From contig NZ_AXVA01000005.1 of NCBI RefSeq assembly GCF_000482325.1, forward strand, positions 124,001-188,000: 64,000 nucleotides of DNA. The letters run 5' to 3'. Under the pieces are notes generated by a model. The model was not told the origin of the DNA. It made no database searches and worked only from the letters and a program-made list of their open reading frames with translations. This DNA comes from Bacillus sp. UNC438CL73TsuS30 (GTDB lineage Bacteria > Bacillota > Bacilli > Bacillales > Cytobacillaceae). Of the stretch, positions 8,049 through 17,264 are shown one piece after another. The translations under genes and the position numbers were made by a program. The stretch's first letter is position 1; each line of letters starts with the position of its first letter.

Positions 8049-9368
8049 TTGGCTACAAAACATGAACAAATTTTACAATATATTGATACACTTCCTGTAG
8101 GCGAAAAAATCTCTGTCCGCCAAATCGCAAAGGCGATGAATGTCAGCGAAGGCACAGCCTATCGAGCCATTAAGGAAGCAGAAAATAAAGGATATGTCAG
8201 CACCATTGAACGTGTTGGGACCATTAGAATAGAGCGGAAGAAAAAAGAAAACATTGAAAAACTTACCTTCGCCGAGGTTGTAAATATTGTGGATGGTCAA
8301 GTTTTAGGGGGAAGAACGGGTCTCCATAAAACACTAAATAAATTCGTCATTGGGGCAATGAAATTAGAGGCAATGATGCGCTATACCGAAGCGGGCAACC
8401 TATTAATCGTCGGTAACCGGACACAGGCTCATGAACTTGCCTTGAAAGAAGGAGCGGCAGTCCTAATAACTGGAGGATTTGATGCCGAGGACCAAATCAA
8501 AAAACTTGCAGATAGTCTAGAATTGCCAGTCATCTCAACGAGCTATGACACGTTTACTGTAGCAACGATGATTAACCGTGCCATTTATGACCAATTAATA
8601 AAAAAAGAAATCATCTTGGTGGAAGATATATTAACTCCTTTGTCTGAAACATTCTTTCTAAAAACAACAGATAAGGTTTCAAAATGGCATGAATTAAATC
8701 AACAAACCACCCACAGCCGTTATCCGGTTGTAGACCATAATATGAAGGTACAAGGGATGGTTACCTCAAAGGATATATTAGGGCAGGATTTTGAAACAAC
8801 TATTGATAAGATTATGACGAAAAATCCAATGACTGTAAGCGGAAAAACAAGTGTTGCTTCCACAGCTCATATGATGGTGTGGGAGGGAATAGAGGTTCTT
8901 CCGGTGGCAGATGATTCGAACCGTTTAGAAGGAATTATCAGCAGGCAGGATGTCTTAAAAACGCTGCAAATGAATCAACGGCAGCCCCAAGTCGGTGAAA
9001 CGATTGATGATATCGTAACCAACCAGATGGAATTAATTCAAGGGAAGGCAAAAGGGGAAGAGGTTTATTCCTGTGAAGTCAGCCCGCAAATGACGAATCA
9101 TCTTGGAACCATTTCCTATGGTGTCTTCACCACGATTGTCTCTGATGCGGCAAATCGAATTTTACGAAGCTATAAAAAAGGAGATCTTGTCGTCGAAAAT
9201 ATGACCATCTATTTTCTTAAACCCGTTCAAATGGAAAGTACACTAGAAATTTATCCAAAAGTGCTTGAAGTAGGGCGGAAGTTCGGTAAGGTAGACGTTG
9301 AGGTATTTAATGACGGCATATTGGTCGGGAAAGCGATGATGATGTGTCAGCTGATTGATCGAACCTAA
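8049..9368 (+). CDS. ytoI: CBS/DRTGG/HTH/hotdog multidomain protein YtoI
   Basis: 439 residues in four modules. An N-terminal winged helix occupies about 1-65 (ISVRQIAKAMNVSEGTAYRA), followed by a DRTGG-like domain (about 75-185). A CBS pair (about 190-310) contains PLSETFF, YPVVDHNMKVQGMVT and LPVADDSNRLEGIIS. A C-terminal hotdog thioesterase-like domain (about 330-439) follows. CBS pairs usually bind adenine nucleotides, so nucleotide-gated DNA binding is plausible but unproven. TTG 8049 is preferred to GTG 8040: AAAGGGTGA (8036-8044) is then at correct spacing and the start reads MATKHEQILQYID. Confidence 0.9.
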   Translation: MATKHEQILQYIDTLPVGEKISVRQIAKAMNVSEGTAYRAIKEAENKGYVSTIERVGTIRIERKKKENIEKLTFAEVVNIVDGQVLGGRTGLHKTLNKFVIGAMKLEAMMRYTEAGNLLIVGNRTQAHELALKEGAAVLITGGFDAEDQIKKLADSLELPVISTSYDTFTVATMINRAIYDQLIKKEIILVEDILTPLSETFFLKTTDKVSKWHELNQQTTHSRYPVVDHNMKVQGMVTSKDILGQDFETTIDKIMTKNPMTVSGKTSVASTAHMMVWEGIEVLPVADDSNRLEGIISRQDVLKTLQMNQRQPQVGETIDDIVTNQMELIQGKAKGEEVYSCEVSPQMTNHLGTISYGVFTTIVSDAANRILRSYKKGDLVVENMTIYFLKPVQMESTLEIYPKVLEVGRKFGKVDVEVFNDGILVGKAMMMCQLIDRT

Positions 9369-9378
9369 AACAATAAGA

Positions 9379-9413
9379 AAGCCGCTCCTGGATTAATGGA
9401 GCGGCCTTTCATT
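9379..9413. terminator. Terminator between convergent ytoI and ytpI
   Basis: GCCGCTCC pairs with GGAGCGGC around a 9-base loop, followed by CTTTCATTT. Both genes point into it. Confidence 0.8.
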
Positions 9414-9416
9414 TAT

Positions 9417-9722
9417 TTAGTGTCTTTTTAGGGTCTCGGCTTCTTTAACAGCAAATGGCAGATAATGTTTATAAGCTTTATATCCTGTCCATGAGCTTAT
9501 GCCGCCAATGATAATAAAAACGGCAGCAACAATAATGGTAACGGTTGTCTGCGATAAATATACAGTATTAATGCCGAAAAAGAAGACAAAAAGACCAAGG
9601 GCAATACTCGATTTAGCCGAAAGCCATTTCTTTTCAGCAGGACGGTTGCTTCTAAAGTACTTTGTTTTATAAAATAAGTATAGTACAAATAATAGGACAA
9701 TTAAAATAACGAGTACTGACAT
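9417..9722 (-). CDS. ytpI: YtpI family membrane protein
   Basis: 101 residues with three hydrophobic segments: about 2-18 (VLVILIVLLFVLYLF), 38-56 (SIALGLFVFFFGINTVYL) and 60-78 (VTIIVAAVFIIIGGISS). The YtpI family is of unknown function. It is encoded opposite to its neighbours and divergent from nrnA, as in B. subtilis. The start follows GGAGGAGC on the minus strand. Confidence 0.88.
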   Translation of the reverse strand: MSVLVILIVLLFVLYLFYKTKYFRSNRPAEKKWLSAKSSIALGLFVFFFGINTVYLSQTTVTIIVAAVFIIIGGISSWTGYKAYKHYLPFAVKEAETLKRH

Positions 9723-9822
9723 TTTTAGCTCCTCCGAACTTTTAAAAAATCATCTACTATTGTACAGGTTATCATCAAAAAATGCCAGAACCGGTTCAAA
9801 ATGAACAGAAAAAGGAGACGCC

Positions 9823-10764
9823 ATGCAGGAAAAAATCTTAGAAACAATTAAAAAATATGAAACCATTATTGTTCATCGCCATGTTCGTCCAGACCCTGAT
9901 GCATATGGTTCCCAATGCGGACTTGTCGAAATGTTGAGAGCTTCTTTTCCGGAGAAAAAGATTTATGCAGTGGGCCGCGAAGAACCATCCCTTCATTTTA
10001 TGCAGCGATTGGATACCATCGAGGATGCAGTTTATACCGGTGCACTTGTGATTGTGTGTGATACAGCTAACACGGATAGAATTTGCGACAGCCGGTATAC
10101 TTTAGGAGATATGCTGATAAAAATTGATCACCATCCAAACGAAGACCCGTATGGAGACCTTTTATGGGTGGATACGAGTGCAAGCTCATGCAGTGAAATG
10201 ATTTATGATTTCTATTTATTTGGGAAAGAGCAAGGTCTGAAAATGAACGATAAAGCAGCAAGACTCTTGTATGGAGGGATTGTTGGCGATACTGGCAGAT
10301 TTCTTTATCCAAGTACAACAGAAAAGACTTTTTCACATGCAGGAGAATTAATCCAATATAATTTTTCACGAACAGAAATCTATGACAAGATGTATGAGCT
10401 GGATTTAAATATCATTAAGTTAAATGGCTATATTTTACAGAACTTTGAGCTGCAGGAATATGGAGTGGCCTCGGTTATTCTTTCAAAGGAGCTTTTAGAG
10501 GAATTTGGGGCGAAGCCGCCGGAAGCTTCCTTATTAGTTAGTACATTAGGGGATGTTAAAGGAATCACAGCCTGGGTCTTTTTCATTGAAGAAGATGACC
10601 AAATTAGGCTTCGCCTCCGCTCAAAAGGACCGGTAATTAATGGAGTAGCGCGCAAGTTTAAAGGCGGAGGCCATCCCCTTGCTGCAGGTGCATCCATTCA
10701 TTCCTGGGATGAAGTGGAATTAGTTTTAAACGAACTACGCAAGGTTTGCAAATCACACTCCTAA
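9823..10764 (+). CDS. nrnA: Bifunctional oligoribonuclease and pAp phosphatase NrnA
   Basis: 313-residue DHH-DHHA1 phosphoesterase. It degrades 2-5-mer RNA ends and dephosphorylates 3'-phosphoadenosine 5'-phosphate; firmicutes use it in place of Orn. DHH-domain metal motifs are PDPDAYGSQ (about residues 25-33), VCDTANTDR (about 82-90) and DHHPNEDPYGD (about 105-115). The DHHA1 domain ends in GGGHPLAAGAS (about 283-293). The ribosome binding site is AAAGGAG. Divergent from ytpI, with a terminator shared with ytrHI. Confidence 0.96.
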   Translation: MQEKILETIKKYETIIVHRHVRPDPDAYGSQCGLVEMLRASFPEKKIYAVGREEPSLHFMQRLDTIEDAVYTGALVIVCDTANTDRICDSRYTLGDMLIKIDHHPNEDPYGDLLWVDTSASSCSEMIYDFYLFGKEQGLKMNDKAARLLYGGIVGDTGRFLYPSTTEKTFSHAGELIQYNFSRTEIYDKMYELDLNIIKLNGYILQNFELQEYGVASVILSKELLEEFGAKPPEASLLVSTLGDVKGITAWVFFIEEDDQIRLRLRSKGPVINGVARKFKGGGHPLAAGASIHSWDEVELVLNELRKVCKSHS

Positions 10765-10782
10765 TCATTAAAATTAATAAAA

Positions 10783-10818
10783 ATTCGGCCCTTTATTGTT
10801 AGGGCCGAATATTATTCA
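10783..10818. terminator. Terminator between convergent nrnA and ytrI
   Basis: ATTCGGCCCT pairs perfectly with AGGGCCGAAT around an 8-base loop. The T-rich tail is best on the minus strand, so it mainly ends ytrHI. Confidence 0.82.
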
Positions 10819-11315
10819 TCAAAATTAATTTCAAGCTCAATGGAAAGAGTGGTATAAACAATCATTTCTTTCACTTCCAGCTTGTATCTTTTATTGTTAA
10901 TTTTCACTCTTTTATTTTCAATGATTTTTTTAATCAAATCCTTACTTTTATAAACGGTTTCGAGGTCCTTGGCCAGCATCATGCTAATATCGTCCTTTAC
11001 GGACTCCTCTGTTTCAAATGTACTAAGCTGATCAAGCTTATATTTCTCCCAATTTGTAATCCGAACATTTATTTTTTGAACTGTAATTTGTTCAATATTG
11101 CGTTTATTACTCTCTTTATATTCCTGCTGCCAAATATTAATATCCTTTTTCAATTCTAGGATTTCATCTTCCTGAAGACGGATTTTATGCGTATGCTTTT
11201 CTTGCCATACCCCAAAAATATATAAAAAAATGACCCAACTAATTGCACCGCCAACAGCCATTCCGGAAAAAAATCTTTGCCATGCGGGCCTTCTATAGTA
11301 AGGCGGGATTCTCAT
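10812..11315 (-). CDS. ytrI: Sporulation membrane protein YtrI
   Basis: 167 residues starting MRIPPYYRRPAWQRFFSG, with one transmembrane helix at about 19-38 (MAVGGAISWVIFLYIFG), then a long predicted coiled coil (about 45-85) and an alpha/beta tail. In B. subtilis ytrI and ytrH are made in the mother cell under SigE and their loss impairs sporulation; the biochemical role is unknown. The start at 11315 follows AGGAG and its ATGA overlaps the ytrH stop, indicating translational coupling. An earlier in-frame ATG at 11339 lies inside ytrH and lacks a site. Confidence 0.92.
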   Translation of the reverse strand: MRIPPYYRRPAWQRFFSGMAVGGAISWVIFLYIFGVWQEKHTHKIRLQEDEILELKKDINIWQQEYKESNKRNIEQITVQKINVRITNWEKYKLDQLSTFETEESVKDDISMMLAKDLETVYKSKDLIKKIIENKRVKINNKRYKLEVKEMIVYTTLSIELEINFDE

Positions 11316-11647
11316 GATAAATGCTCCTGTGTCAACCAATTGATTAGCAGAGCACCTGTTTGGGCACCGCCAAGTGCGGAAAGAATTAAGAGGATCTGTT
11401 TAAATACATCCTTTGTCTCAGCATTAAAAATTCCTCTCTCAAAGCTGTACACAGCATCAAAGGTCCCGCCAATCGCTGCTACAATTGCCCAAATTCGAAG
11501 GGCTGAAGACAAACGAGCAACGGCTGTCAGAGGAGGCTGTCCAGTTAGGAAAGAAGCAATTCCCCCGATTAATGACCCGCCAAGTAAAACGCCTAAGGCA
11601 ATAAAGTAGCTTTCGATAAAAGTAGGAAAAAAGCCAATCTCTTTCAT
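11312..11647 (-). CDS. ytrH: Sporulation membrane protein YtrH
   Basis: 111 residues with three to four hydrophobic segments, among them SYFIALGVLLGGSLIGGIASF (about 13-33), RIWAIVAAIGGTFDAVY (about 51-67) and a third near 83-104 (ILLILSALGGAQTGALLINW). It is the first gene of the two-gene ytrHI operon. A SigE-like promoter lies about 40 bases upstream. Confidence 0.92.
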   Translation of the reverse strand: MKEIGFFPTFIESYFIALGVLLGGSLIGGIASFLTGQPPLTAVARLSSALRIWAIVAAIGGTFDAVYSFERGIFNAETKDVFKQILLILSALGGAQTGALLINWLTQEHLS

Positions 11648-11688
11648 GTTTTCAACCGCCCTTATACAAAATCAGTAATCCCTTACTC

Positions 11689-11718
11689 ATTTATATGGAC
11701 AAAGCCTAACGAATATGT
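11689..11718 (-). promoter_or_regulatory. Predicted SigE promoter of ytrHI
   Basis: On the minus strand: ACATATT (11718-11712), 14-base spacer, CATATAAAT (11697-11689). This fits the mother-cell SigE pattern (KMATATT, 13-15, CATACA-T) and agrees with the known SigE control of ytrHI in B. subtilis. Confidence 0.6.
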
Positions 11719-11836
11719 TTTTTGCACTAAAAATTGAAAACACCAATATTCCGCCTTAATTATGGGAACATATTTTCTTTTTTTCAATGAAGTTCTATAA
11801 TAGAAATAGATAATCGTTTTAAGGGTGTGATGACTA

Positions 11837-14800
11837 ATGTCTTTTATTCACCTGCATGTATATAGCGCGTACAGCTTATTAACGAGTACGGCATCTGTTC
11901 CTAATTTGGTAGAAAACGCAAAGAAAAAGGGTTTTTCCGCCATAGCGATAACAGACCGAAATGTCATGTACGGAACAATCGAATTTTATAAATTATGTAA
12001 GAAATTTGATATAAAACCTATCATCGGGTTAACCATAGATGTTCAAAGTGAAGAAGCAGAAGCGGAGTCTTTTCCGCTTGTCTTACTGGCAGAAAACGAA
12101 CAAGGCTTTAAAAACCTATTAAAAATATCAAGTGCGGTTCAAACAAAATCACCAAGTGGTATTCCTTTCAAGTGGTTAAAACACTATGCAAAAGGGTTAA
12201 TTGCTATTACCCCGGGAATCGTGGGGGAAATTGAACAATATCTAGCAGAACAGAAGGAAGAATTAGCAGAAGCTGCTGCCAGAAAGTTAAGGGGAATTTT
12301 CGGTAATGACCATCTTTTTTTCTCGATTCAAGATCATCATTTGGAGAAAGAAAGATTGATAAGAGATGGAATTCTATTACTTTCCCAAAAGTTAAATATA
12401 CCCATTGTTGCAACAAACTCCGTTCAGTATTTAGAAAAAGATGATTCTTTCGCACATGAAGTCATGCTGGCCATCAAAAATGGTGATAAAGTAAATGATG
12501 AAAATCATGAAAAATTGGGGAGTGACCATTTTTATTTAAAAACACCAGAAGAAATGGTTGAGACTTTTTCTGAAATACCGGAAGCCTTAGAAAATACAAT
12601 CGCAATTGAAAAGCGCTGTCAGGTAAACATTGAATTAAACAAGACTTTTCTACCTGTTTATCCAACAGAAAATGGTATGCAAGCAGAAGATTATTTGGAC
12701 ATGCTTTGTAAAAAGGGATTAGCTGAGCGTATACCTAACCCTTCAGAAGAATATCAAAAAAGGCTTGCCTACGAATTATCGGTCATCAAACGAATGAAGT
12801 TTAGCAACTATTTTTTAATTGTTTGGGATTTTATGAGATATTCCCGTGAGAATGGGATTTTGACTGGGCCGGGCCGGGGGTCGGCAGCAGGTTCTCTTGT
12901 TGCCTATGTACTGTACATTACGGATGTAGACCCGATTCAGCATCATTTATTATTTGAACGTTTTTTGAATCCAGAACGAATTTCCATGCCTGATATTGAT
13001 ATCGATTTTCCGGACCATCGCCGCGATGAGGTCATTGAATATGTTGCAGATAAATATGGGGACTTGCATGTTGCTCAGATTGTCACGTTCGGAACAATGG
13101 CGGCAAAAGCAGCATTGCGGGATGTCGGCAGAGCATTTGGATTCAATTCGAAGGAATTGGATCATCTATCAAGGCTTATTCCCTCTCGATTAGGAATCAG
13201 TCTAAATTCTGCTTATAACGAATCAGAGGCATTTAGAAATTTTATTCACGAAAATCAATTGAACCGGCGTCTCTTTGAGACTGCCTTGAAACTTGAGGGG
13301 CTCCCGCGGCATACATCCACGCATGCGGCGGGAGTAGTGATCAGTGAAAAGCAGCTTGTTGATTTAATCCCCATTCAACAAGGAAGCGGAAATGTTTATT
13401 TAACGCAATATTCAATGGAGTACCTTGAAGAAATTGGTCTGTTAAAGATGGACTTTCTTGGATTAAGAAATTTATCGCTGATTGAATCCATTTTAGCTTC
13501 CATAAAGAGAAAAACCGGTAAAAAAGTAGAGATTGGTTCCATATCACTAAACGATTCTGAAACGTTTGAACTGTTAGCAAGCGGGGAAACCACTGGAATT
13601 TTCCAGCTTGAATCGGAGGGAATGAGAAAGGTGCTAGTCCGCTTAAAGCCCTCACGATTCGAAGATATTGTGGCGGTTAATGCGTTGTACCGGCCAGGTC
13701 CAATGGAAAATATCCCGCTGTTTATTGATCGCAAACATGGAATAAAGCCCGTTAGTTATCCACATCCGGATTTGAAAAACATTCTTGAGAATACATATGG
13801 AGTCATCGTCTATCAGGAGCAAATCATGCAAATTGCCTCGACAATGGCCGGATTCTCGCTTGGAGAAGCCGATTTATTGAGAAGAGCTGTTGGTAAGAAG
13901 CAAAAAGAGACACTAGACCGTGAGCGAAACCATTTTGTCCAAGGGGCTTTAAAAAAGGGGTATGAACAGAGCTTGGCGAATGAAATATACGATTTGATTG
14001 TCCGCTTTGCCAATTATGGATTTAATCGCAGCCATGCAGTTGCTTACAGTATGATTGCCTATCAGCTTGCTTATTTAAAGGCACATTATCCATTGCATTT
14101 TATGGCGGGGTTATTAACGGCTTCGATAGGAAATGAATCAAAAATATCGCAGTATATCATGGAATCAAGGCAAAAGGGAATTAAAGTACTTCCTCCTTCC
14201 ATAAATAACAGCGGGTATTCATTTCAAGTGGAACCGGAAGGGATTCGTTATAGTTTAGCGGCAATCAAGGGTATCGGCGCAGCTGCCTTGAAAGAAATCT
14301 TTGGAGCAAGAAAAAAGAAAAAATTTGAAGATTTATTTGATTTTTGCAGCCGAATTTCAACGAAAGCAATTAATCGTAAACAGCTTGAAACCCTGGTCCA
14401 TTCCGGAAGCTTTGATGAATTTGGGGAAGACCGTGCCGTCCTGCTCGCCAGTTTAGATGTTGCAATTGAACATGCCCAGCTGGTGAATCCGGATGACTCC
14501 AGCCAAATTGACTTTTTTTCCGGTGAAGAGTACTTTCCGAAACCAATGTATGTACAGGTTGATCCCATTAGGTCTGAGGACAAGCTTTCCTTTGAAAAAG
14601 AAGCACTCGGATTTTACCTTTCCAATCATCCTGTTTCCACTTATGAACAGGAGTTAAAACAAAAGGGGGCTCAAGCAATATTTGAGCTTACTTTGAATAG
14701 AAACAGGGCAATTTCAGGAATTTATGTTACTGTCTCAAAAAAAATTCGTACGAAAAAAGGTGAATCGATGGCCTTTCTTACCATTAGTGATTCAAGTGGT

Positions 14801-15202
14801 GAAATGGAGGCAGTGGTTTTCCCTGCTGTTTATAAGCGCTTTTCAGCAATTTTAGACCAAGGGAAATTTGCCGTCGTCGAGGGAAAGGTAGAAGAAAGGG
14901 AAGGGAAACGTCAATTTATTATCCAGCAGGCAGCAGAAATGCAGCACTGGCTACAGGAAAAAAAGCAAAAAGCCTCTGTGTTATATATTAAAATTGTCGA
15001 GGGAAAACAGGATGAACTTTCTTTAAGGAAATTATATTATTTTTTAAAGGAGGAAAAGGGGGATACTAGTGTTGTCTTACATTACGAATCCACCCGAAAA
15101 ACTGTCCGATTAGCACGTGAGTATAATGTACATCCCACTTCTAAATTATTGACAAACTTGGGGGACTTTCTTGGTCCCGATAATGTCGTATTGAAAGAAT
15201 AA
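11837..15202 (+). CDS. dnaE: DNA polymerase III subunit alpha, DnaE type
   Basis: 1121-residue replicative polymerase that in firmicutes extends RNA primers on the lagging strand before handover to PolC. The PHP domain is N-terminal (MSFIHLHVYSAYSLLTS). The C-family polymerase core includes GPGRGSAAGSLVAY (about 350) and the catalytic PDIDIDFPDHRR (about 384-395). Further on are the FNRSHAVAYS motif (about 730), helix-hairpin-helix KGIGAAALKEIF (about 813) and an OB fold (about 950-1030). AAGGGTGTGA precedes the ATG. Length fits B. subtilis DnaE. Next gene is ytsJ, as in B. subtilis. Confidence 0.98.
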   Translation: MSFIHLHVYSAYSLLTSTASVPNLVENAKKKGFSAIAITDRNVMYGTIEFYKLCKKFDIKPIIGLTIDVQSEEAEAESFPLVLLAENEQGFKNLLKISSAVQTKSPSGIPFKWLKHYAKGLIAITPGIVGEIEQYLAEQKEELAEAAARKLRGIFGNDHLFFSIQDHHLEKERLIRDGILLLSQKLNIPIVATNSVQYLEKDDSFAHEVMLAIKNGDKVNDENHEKLGSDHFYLKTPEEMVETFSEIPEALENTIAIEKRCQVNIELNKTFLPVYPTENGMQAEDYLDMLCKKGLAERIPNPSEEYQKRLAYELSVIKRMKFSNYFLIVWDFMRYSRENGILTGPGRGSAAGSLVAYVLYITDVDPIQHHLLFERFLNPERISMPDIDIDFPDHRRDEVIEYVADKYGDLHVAQIVTFGTMAAKAALRDVGRAFGFNSKELDHLSRLIPSRLGISLNSAYNESEAFRNFIHENQLNRRLFETALKLEGLPRHTSTHAAGVVISEKQLVDLIPIQQGSGNVYLTQYSMEYLEEIGLLKMDFLGLRNLSLIESILASIKRKTGKKVEIGSISLNDSETFELLASGETTGIFQLESEGMRKVLVRLKPSRFEDIVAVNALYRPGPMENIPLFIDRKHGIKPVSYPHPDLKNILENTYGVIVYQEQIMQIASTMAGFSLGEADLLRRAVGKKQKETLDRERNHFVQGALKKGYEQSLANEIYDLIVRFANYGFNRSHAVAYSMIAYQLAYLKAHYPLHFMAGLLTASIGNESKISQYIMESRQKGIKVLPPSINNSGYSFQVEPEGIRYSLAAIKGIGAAALKEIFGARKKKKFEDLFDFCSRISTKAINRKQLETLVHSGSFDEFGEDRAVLLASLDVAIEHAQLVNPDDSSQIDFFSGEEYFPKPMYVQVDPIRSEDKLSFEKEALGFYLSNHPVSTYEQELKQKGAQAIFELTLNRNRAISGIYVTVSKKIRTKKGESMAFLTISDSSGEMEAVVFPAVYKRFSAILDQGKFAVVEGKVEEREGKRQFIIQQAAEMQHWLQEKKQKASVLYIKIVEGKQDELSLRKLYYFLKEEKGDTSVVLHYESTRKTVRLAREYNVHPTSKLLTNLGDFLGPDNVVLKE

Positions 15203-15205
15203 TTC

Positions 15206-15233
15206 TTTACAACTTTCGCAGATATGTTATAGT
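15206..15233 (+). promoter_or_regulatory. Predicted promoter of ytsJ
   Basis: TTTACA (15206-15211), 16-base spacer, TATAGT (15228-15233), start near 15240. The palindromic operator at 15249-15261 would lie just downstream of the start point, a typical repressor position. Confidence 0.55.
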
Positions 15234-15248
15234 GATAAAGAGACGAGT

Positions 15249-15261
15249 GTGGTCAGACCAC
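15249..15261. promoter_or_regulatory. FadR/PdhR-type palindromic operator before ytsJ
   Basis: GTGGTCAGACCAC is a perfect palindrome around one central base. It carries the TGGTC-N-GACCA core typical of sites for FadR-subfamily GntR regulators (compare E. coli FadR and PdhR sites). A near-identical site lies before accD (17265-17277) and the gene between encodes such a regulator. Confidence 0.7.
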
Positions 15262-15319
15262 TCATAGTCGGAGAGATTTCAAAAAAACTTTTTGGTGATA
15301 ATATAAGGGGTGACTTAGC

Positions 15320-16558
15320 TTGACTTTACGTGAAGAAGCATTACATATGCACCGCATTAACAAGGGGAAATTAGAATCAAAATCAAAAGTTCAAGTTCGA
15401 AATGCTAAGGATTTGAGTTTAGCATATTCACCAGGTGTAGCGGAGCCTTGTAAAGATATCTATGAAAAACCCGAAACTGTTTACGACTATACAATGAAGG
15501 GGAATATGGTTGCCGTTGTGTCCGATGGGACAGCTGTACTTGGTCTTGGAAATATCGGCCCTGAAGCTGCATTGCCTGTTATGGAAGGAAAAGCAGTCCT
15601 ATTCAAAAGCTTTGCCGGTGTGGATGCTTTCCCAATCTGTTTAAATACTACAGATGTTGATAAAATCGTTGAAACCGTTAAGCTGATGGAACCAACCTTT
15701 GGTGGTGTCAATCTTGAAGATATTGCTGCTCCACATTGCTTTGTTATTGAAGAAAGATTAAAAAAAGAAGCCAATATCCCAATTTTCCACGATGACCAGC
15801 ACGGTACAGCGATTGTTACGGCTGCTGGACTAGTCAATGCCTTAAAGTTAATTGGTAAAAAGATGACTGAAATTAAAGTGGTTGCGAATGGAGCCGGTGC
15901 TGCCGGGATTGCAATCATTAAATTGTTATATCATTATGGTGTAAGAGATATTATCATGTGTGATACAAAGGGAGCCATTTATGAAGGCCGTCCTGTCGGA
16001 ATGAACGCCGTTAAGACTGAAGTGGCGAAATTCACTAATCATGATAATTTAGCTGGAAGTCTTGAAGATGTAATTAAAGGCGCGGACGTCTTTATTGGGG
16101 TTTCTGTTGCTGGTGCCCTTACAAAAGAAATGGTTGCATCCATGAACGATGATGCGATTATTTTTGCCATGGCTAACCCTGATCCGGAAATTATGCCTCA
16201 TGTAGCAAAAGAAGCCGGGGCGAAGGTTGTTGGGACAGGAAGATCAGACTTCCCAAACCAAGTAAACAATGTTCTAGCATTCCCTGGGATTTTCCGTGGA
16301 GCGCTTGATGTTCGTGCGACACATATCAATGAAAAAATGAAAGTGGCTGCTGTTGAGGCGATTGCTGGTTTAATCTCTGAAGCCGAGCTTAATGAGGATT
16401 ACGTCATTCCGGGACCATTTGATCCCCGTGTTGCACCTGCAGTAGCATCAGCTGTTGCAAAAGCTGCAATGGAAACAGGAGTTGCACGTATTAAAGTTGA
16501 CCCTGAAGAAGTAAAAGAAAAAACGATGAGACTTGCTATTATTGGAAAAAGTGAGTGA
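15320..16558 (+). CDS. ytsJ: NADP-dependent malic enzyme
   Basis: Oxidative decarboxylation of malate to pyruvate with reduction of NADP, providing NADPH during growth on malate. 412 residues. Signatures are AYSPGVAEPCKDIYE (about 35-49), the metal/substrate motif DDQHGTAIV (about 158-166), the Rossmann segment VANGAGAAGIAI (about 190-201) and MANPDPEIMP (about 289-298). TTG 15320 is the start, since AAGGGGTGA stands seven bases before it and family N-termini begin here; a later ATG lacks a site. It lies eight bases before the GntR gene, which it probably shares an mRNA with. Confidence 0.94.
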   Translation: MTLREEALHMHRINKGKLESKSKVQVRNAKDLSLAYSPGVAEPCKDIYEKPETVYDYTMKGNMVAVVSDGTAVLGLGNIGPEAALPVMEGKAVLFKSFAGVDAFPICLNTTDVDKIVETVKLMEPTFGGVNLEDIAAPHCFVIEERLKKEANIPIFHDDQHGTAIVTAAGLVNALKLIGKKMTEIKVVANGAGAAGIAIIKLLYHYGVRDIIMCDTKGAIYEGRPVGMNAVKTEVAKFTNHDNLAGSLEDVIKGADVFIGVSVAGALTKEMVASMNDDAIIFAMANPDPEIMPHVAKEAGAKVVGTGRSDFPNQVNNVLAFPGIFRGALDVRATHINEKMKVAAVEAIAGLISEAELNEDYVIPGPFDPRVAPAVASAVAKAAMETGVARIKVDPEEVKEKTMRLAIIGKSE

Positions 16559-16566
16559 GATCGTAA

Positions 16567-17199
16567 GTGTCAAATACGAAAGTTTACCTCGAAATTGTAA
16601 AGCAGTTGAGAGAAATGATCACTGCTGACGGACTTGAGTCCGGCGATAAAATACCATCTGAACGGGAATTATCAGAGCGCCTGAATGTCGGGCGCTCTTC
16701 CGTTCGAGAGGCCCTTCGAGCATTAGAATTGTTGGGGCTAATTGAAACGAGACGCGGGGAAGGAACCTTTATCAGAGATTTCCGCGGGAACCAGCTTGTA
16801 CAGCTTTTAAGTACCTTTATTTTACAGGATGAAAAAGCGAAACAAGATGTTTTTGAAACAAAAAATTTAATTGAAATGGATTGCCTCCGATTAGCTATCG
16901 GGCGGATGGGTAAAGAAAATATTTTGAAACTCATTGAAAAGGTTAAATCCAGTCAATTGAATGATGATGAATTTTTTTACCGAATCATTGAAAACGCTGA
17001 TAACCATTTATTTTTAAGAATGTGGTTAATTTTAAAGGATTATTACAACTCACTCCATTTAAGAAAAGTTGAATATAAACGGGAAGATTACCTTAATTTA
17101 CTCGAAGCGTTAGCGGAAAAAAATGAGCAAAAAGCGCTTACAGCCTACCGGAATCTGCGAAAATTGTCTTCTTCAGCGACAAATACTAACAAAATTTAA
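16567..17199 (+). CDS. GntR-family regulator, FadR subfamily
   Basis: 210 residues. The N-terminal winged helix (about 1-75) shows SGDKIPSERELSERLNVGRSSVREALRALELLGLIETRRGEGTF split across typical GntR helices; the C-terminal part is all-helical, matching the FCD ligand-binding domain of FadR-type regulators. The GTG start lies eight bases after ytsJ. The two GTGGTC-N-GACCAC palindromes before ytsJ and accD are its likely operators, suggesting control of malic enzyme, itself and acetyl-CoA carboxylase. The ligand is unknown; an acyl-CoA, pyruvate or malate would fit the neighbours. B. subtilis has no such gene here. Confidence 0.85.
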   Translation: MSNTKVYLEIVKQLREMITADGLESGDKIPSERELSERLNVGRSSVREALRALELLGLIETRRGEGTFIRDFRGNQLVQLLSTFILQDEKAKQDVFETKNLIEMDCLRLAIGRMGKENILKLIEKVKSSQLNDDEFFYRIIENADNHLFLRMWLILKDYYNSLHLRKVEYKREDYLNLLEALAEKNEQKALTAYRNLRKLSSSATNTNKI

Positions 17200-17264
17200 A
17201 CCCCAAATCCTTTATAGTGAATACAGACAAGCGATGCCCGGAAAATGGGAGTTTTGATATGTGG

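Noticed and set aside
15487-15918. Long antisense ORF of 143 codons within ytsJ
   Set aside because: It is a codon-bias shadow of the malic enzyme gene with no signals of its own; the same holds for the other antisense frames inside dnaE, accA, pyk, thrS and pheT.
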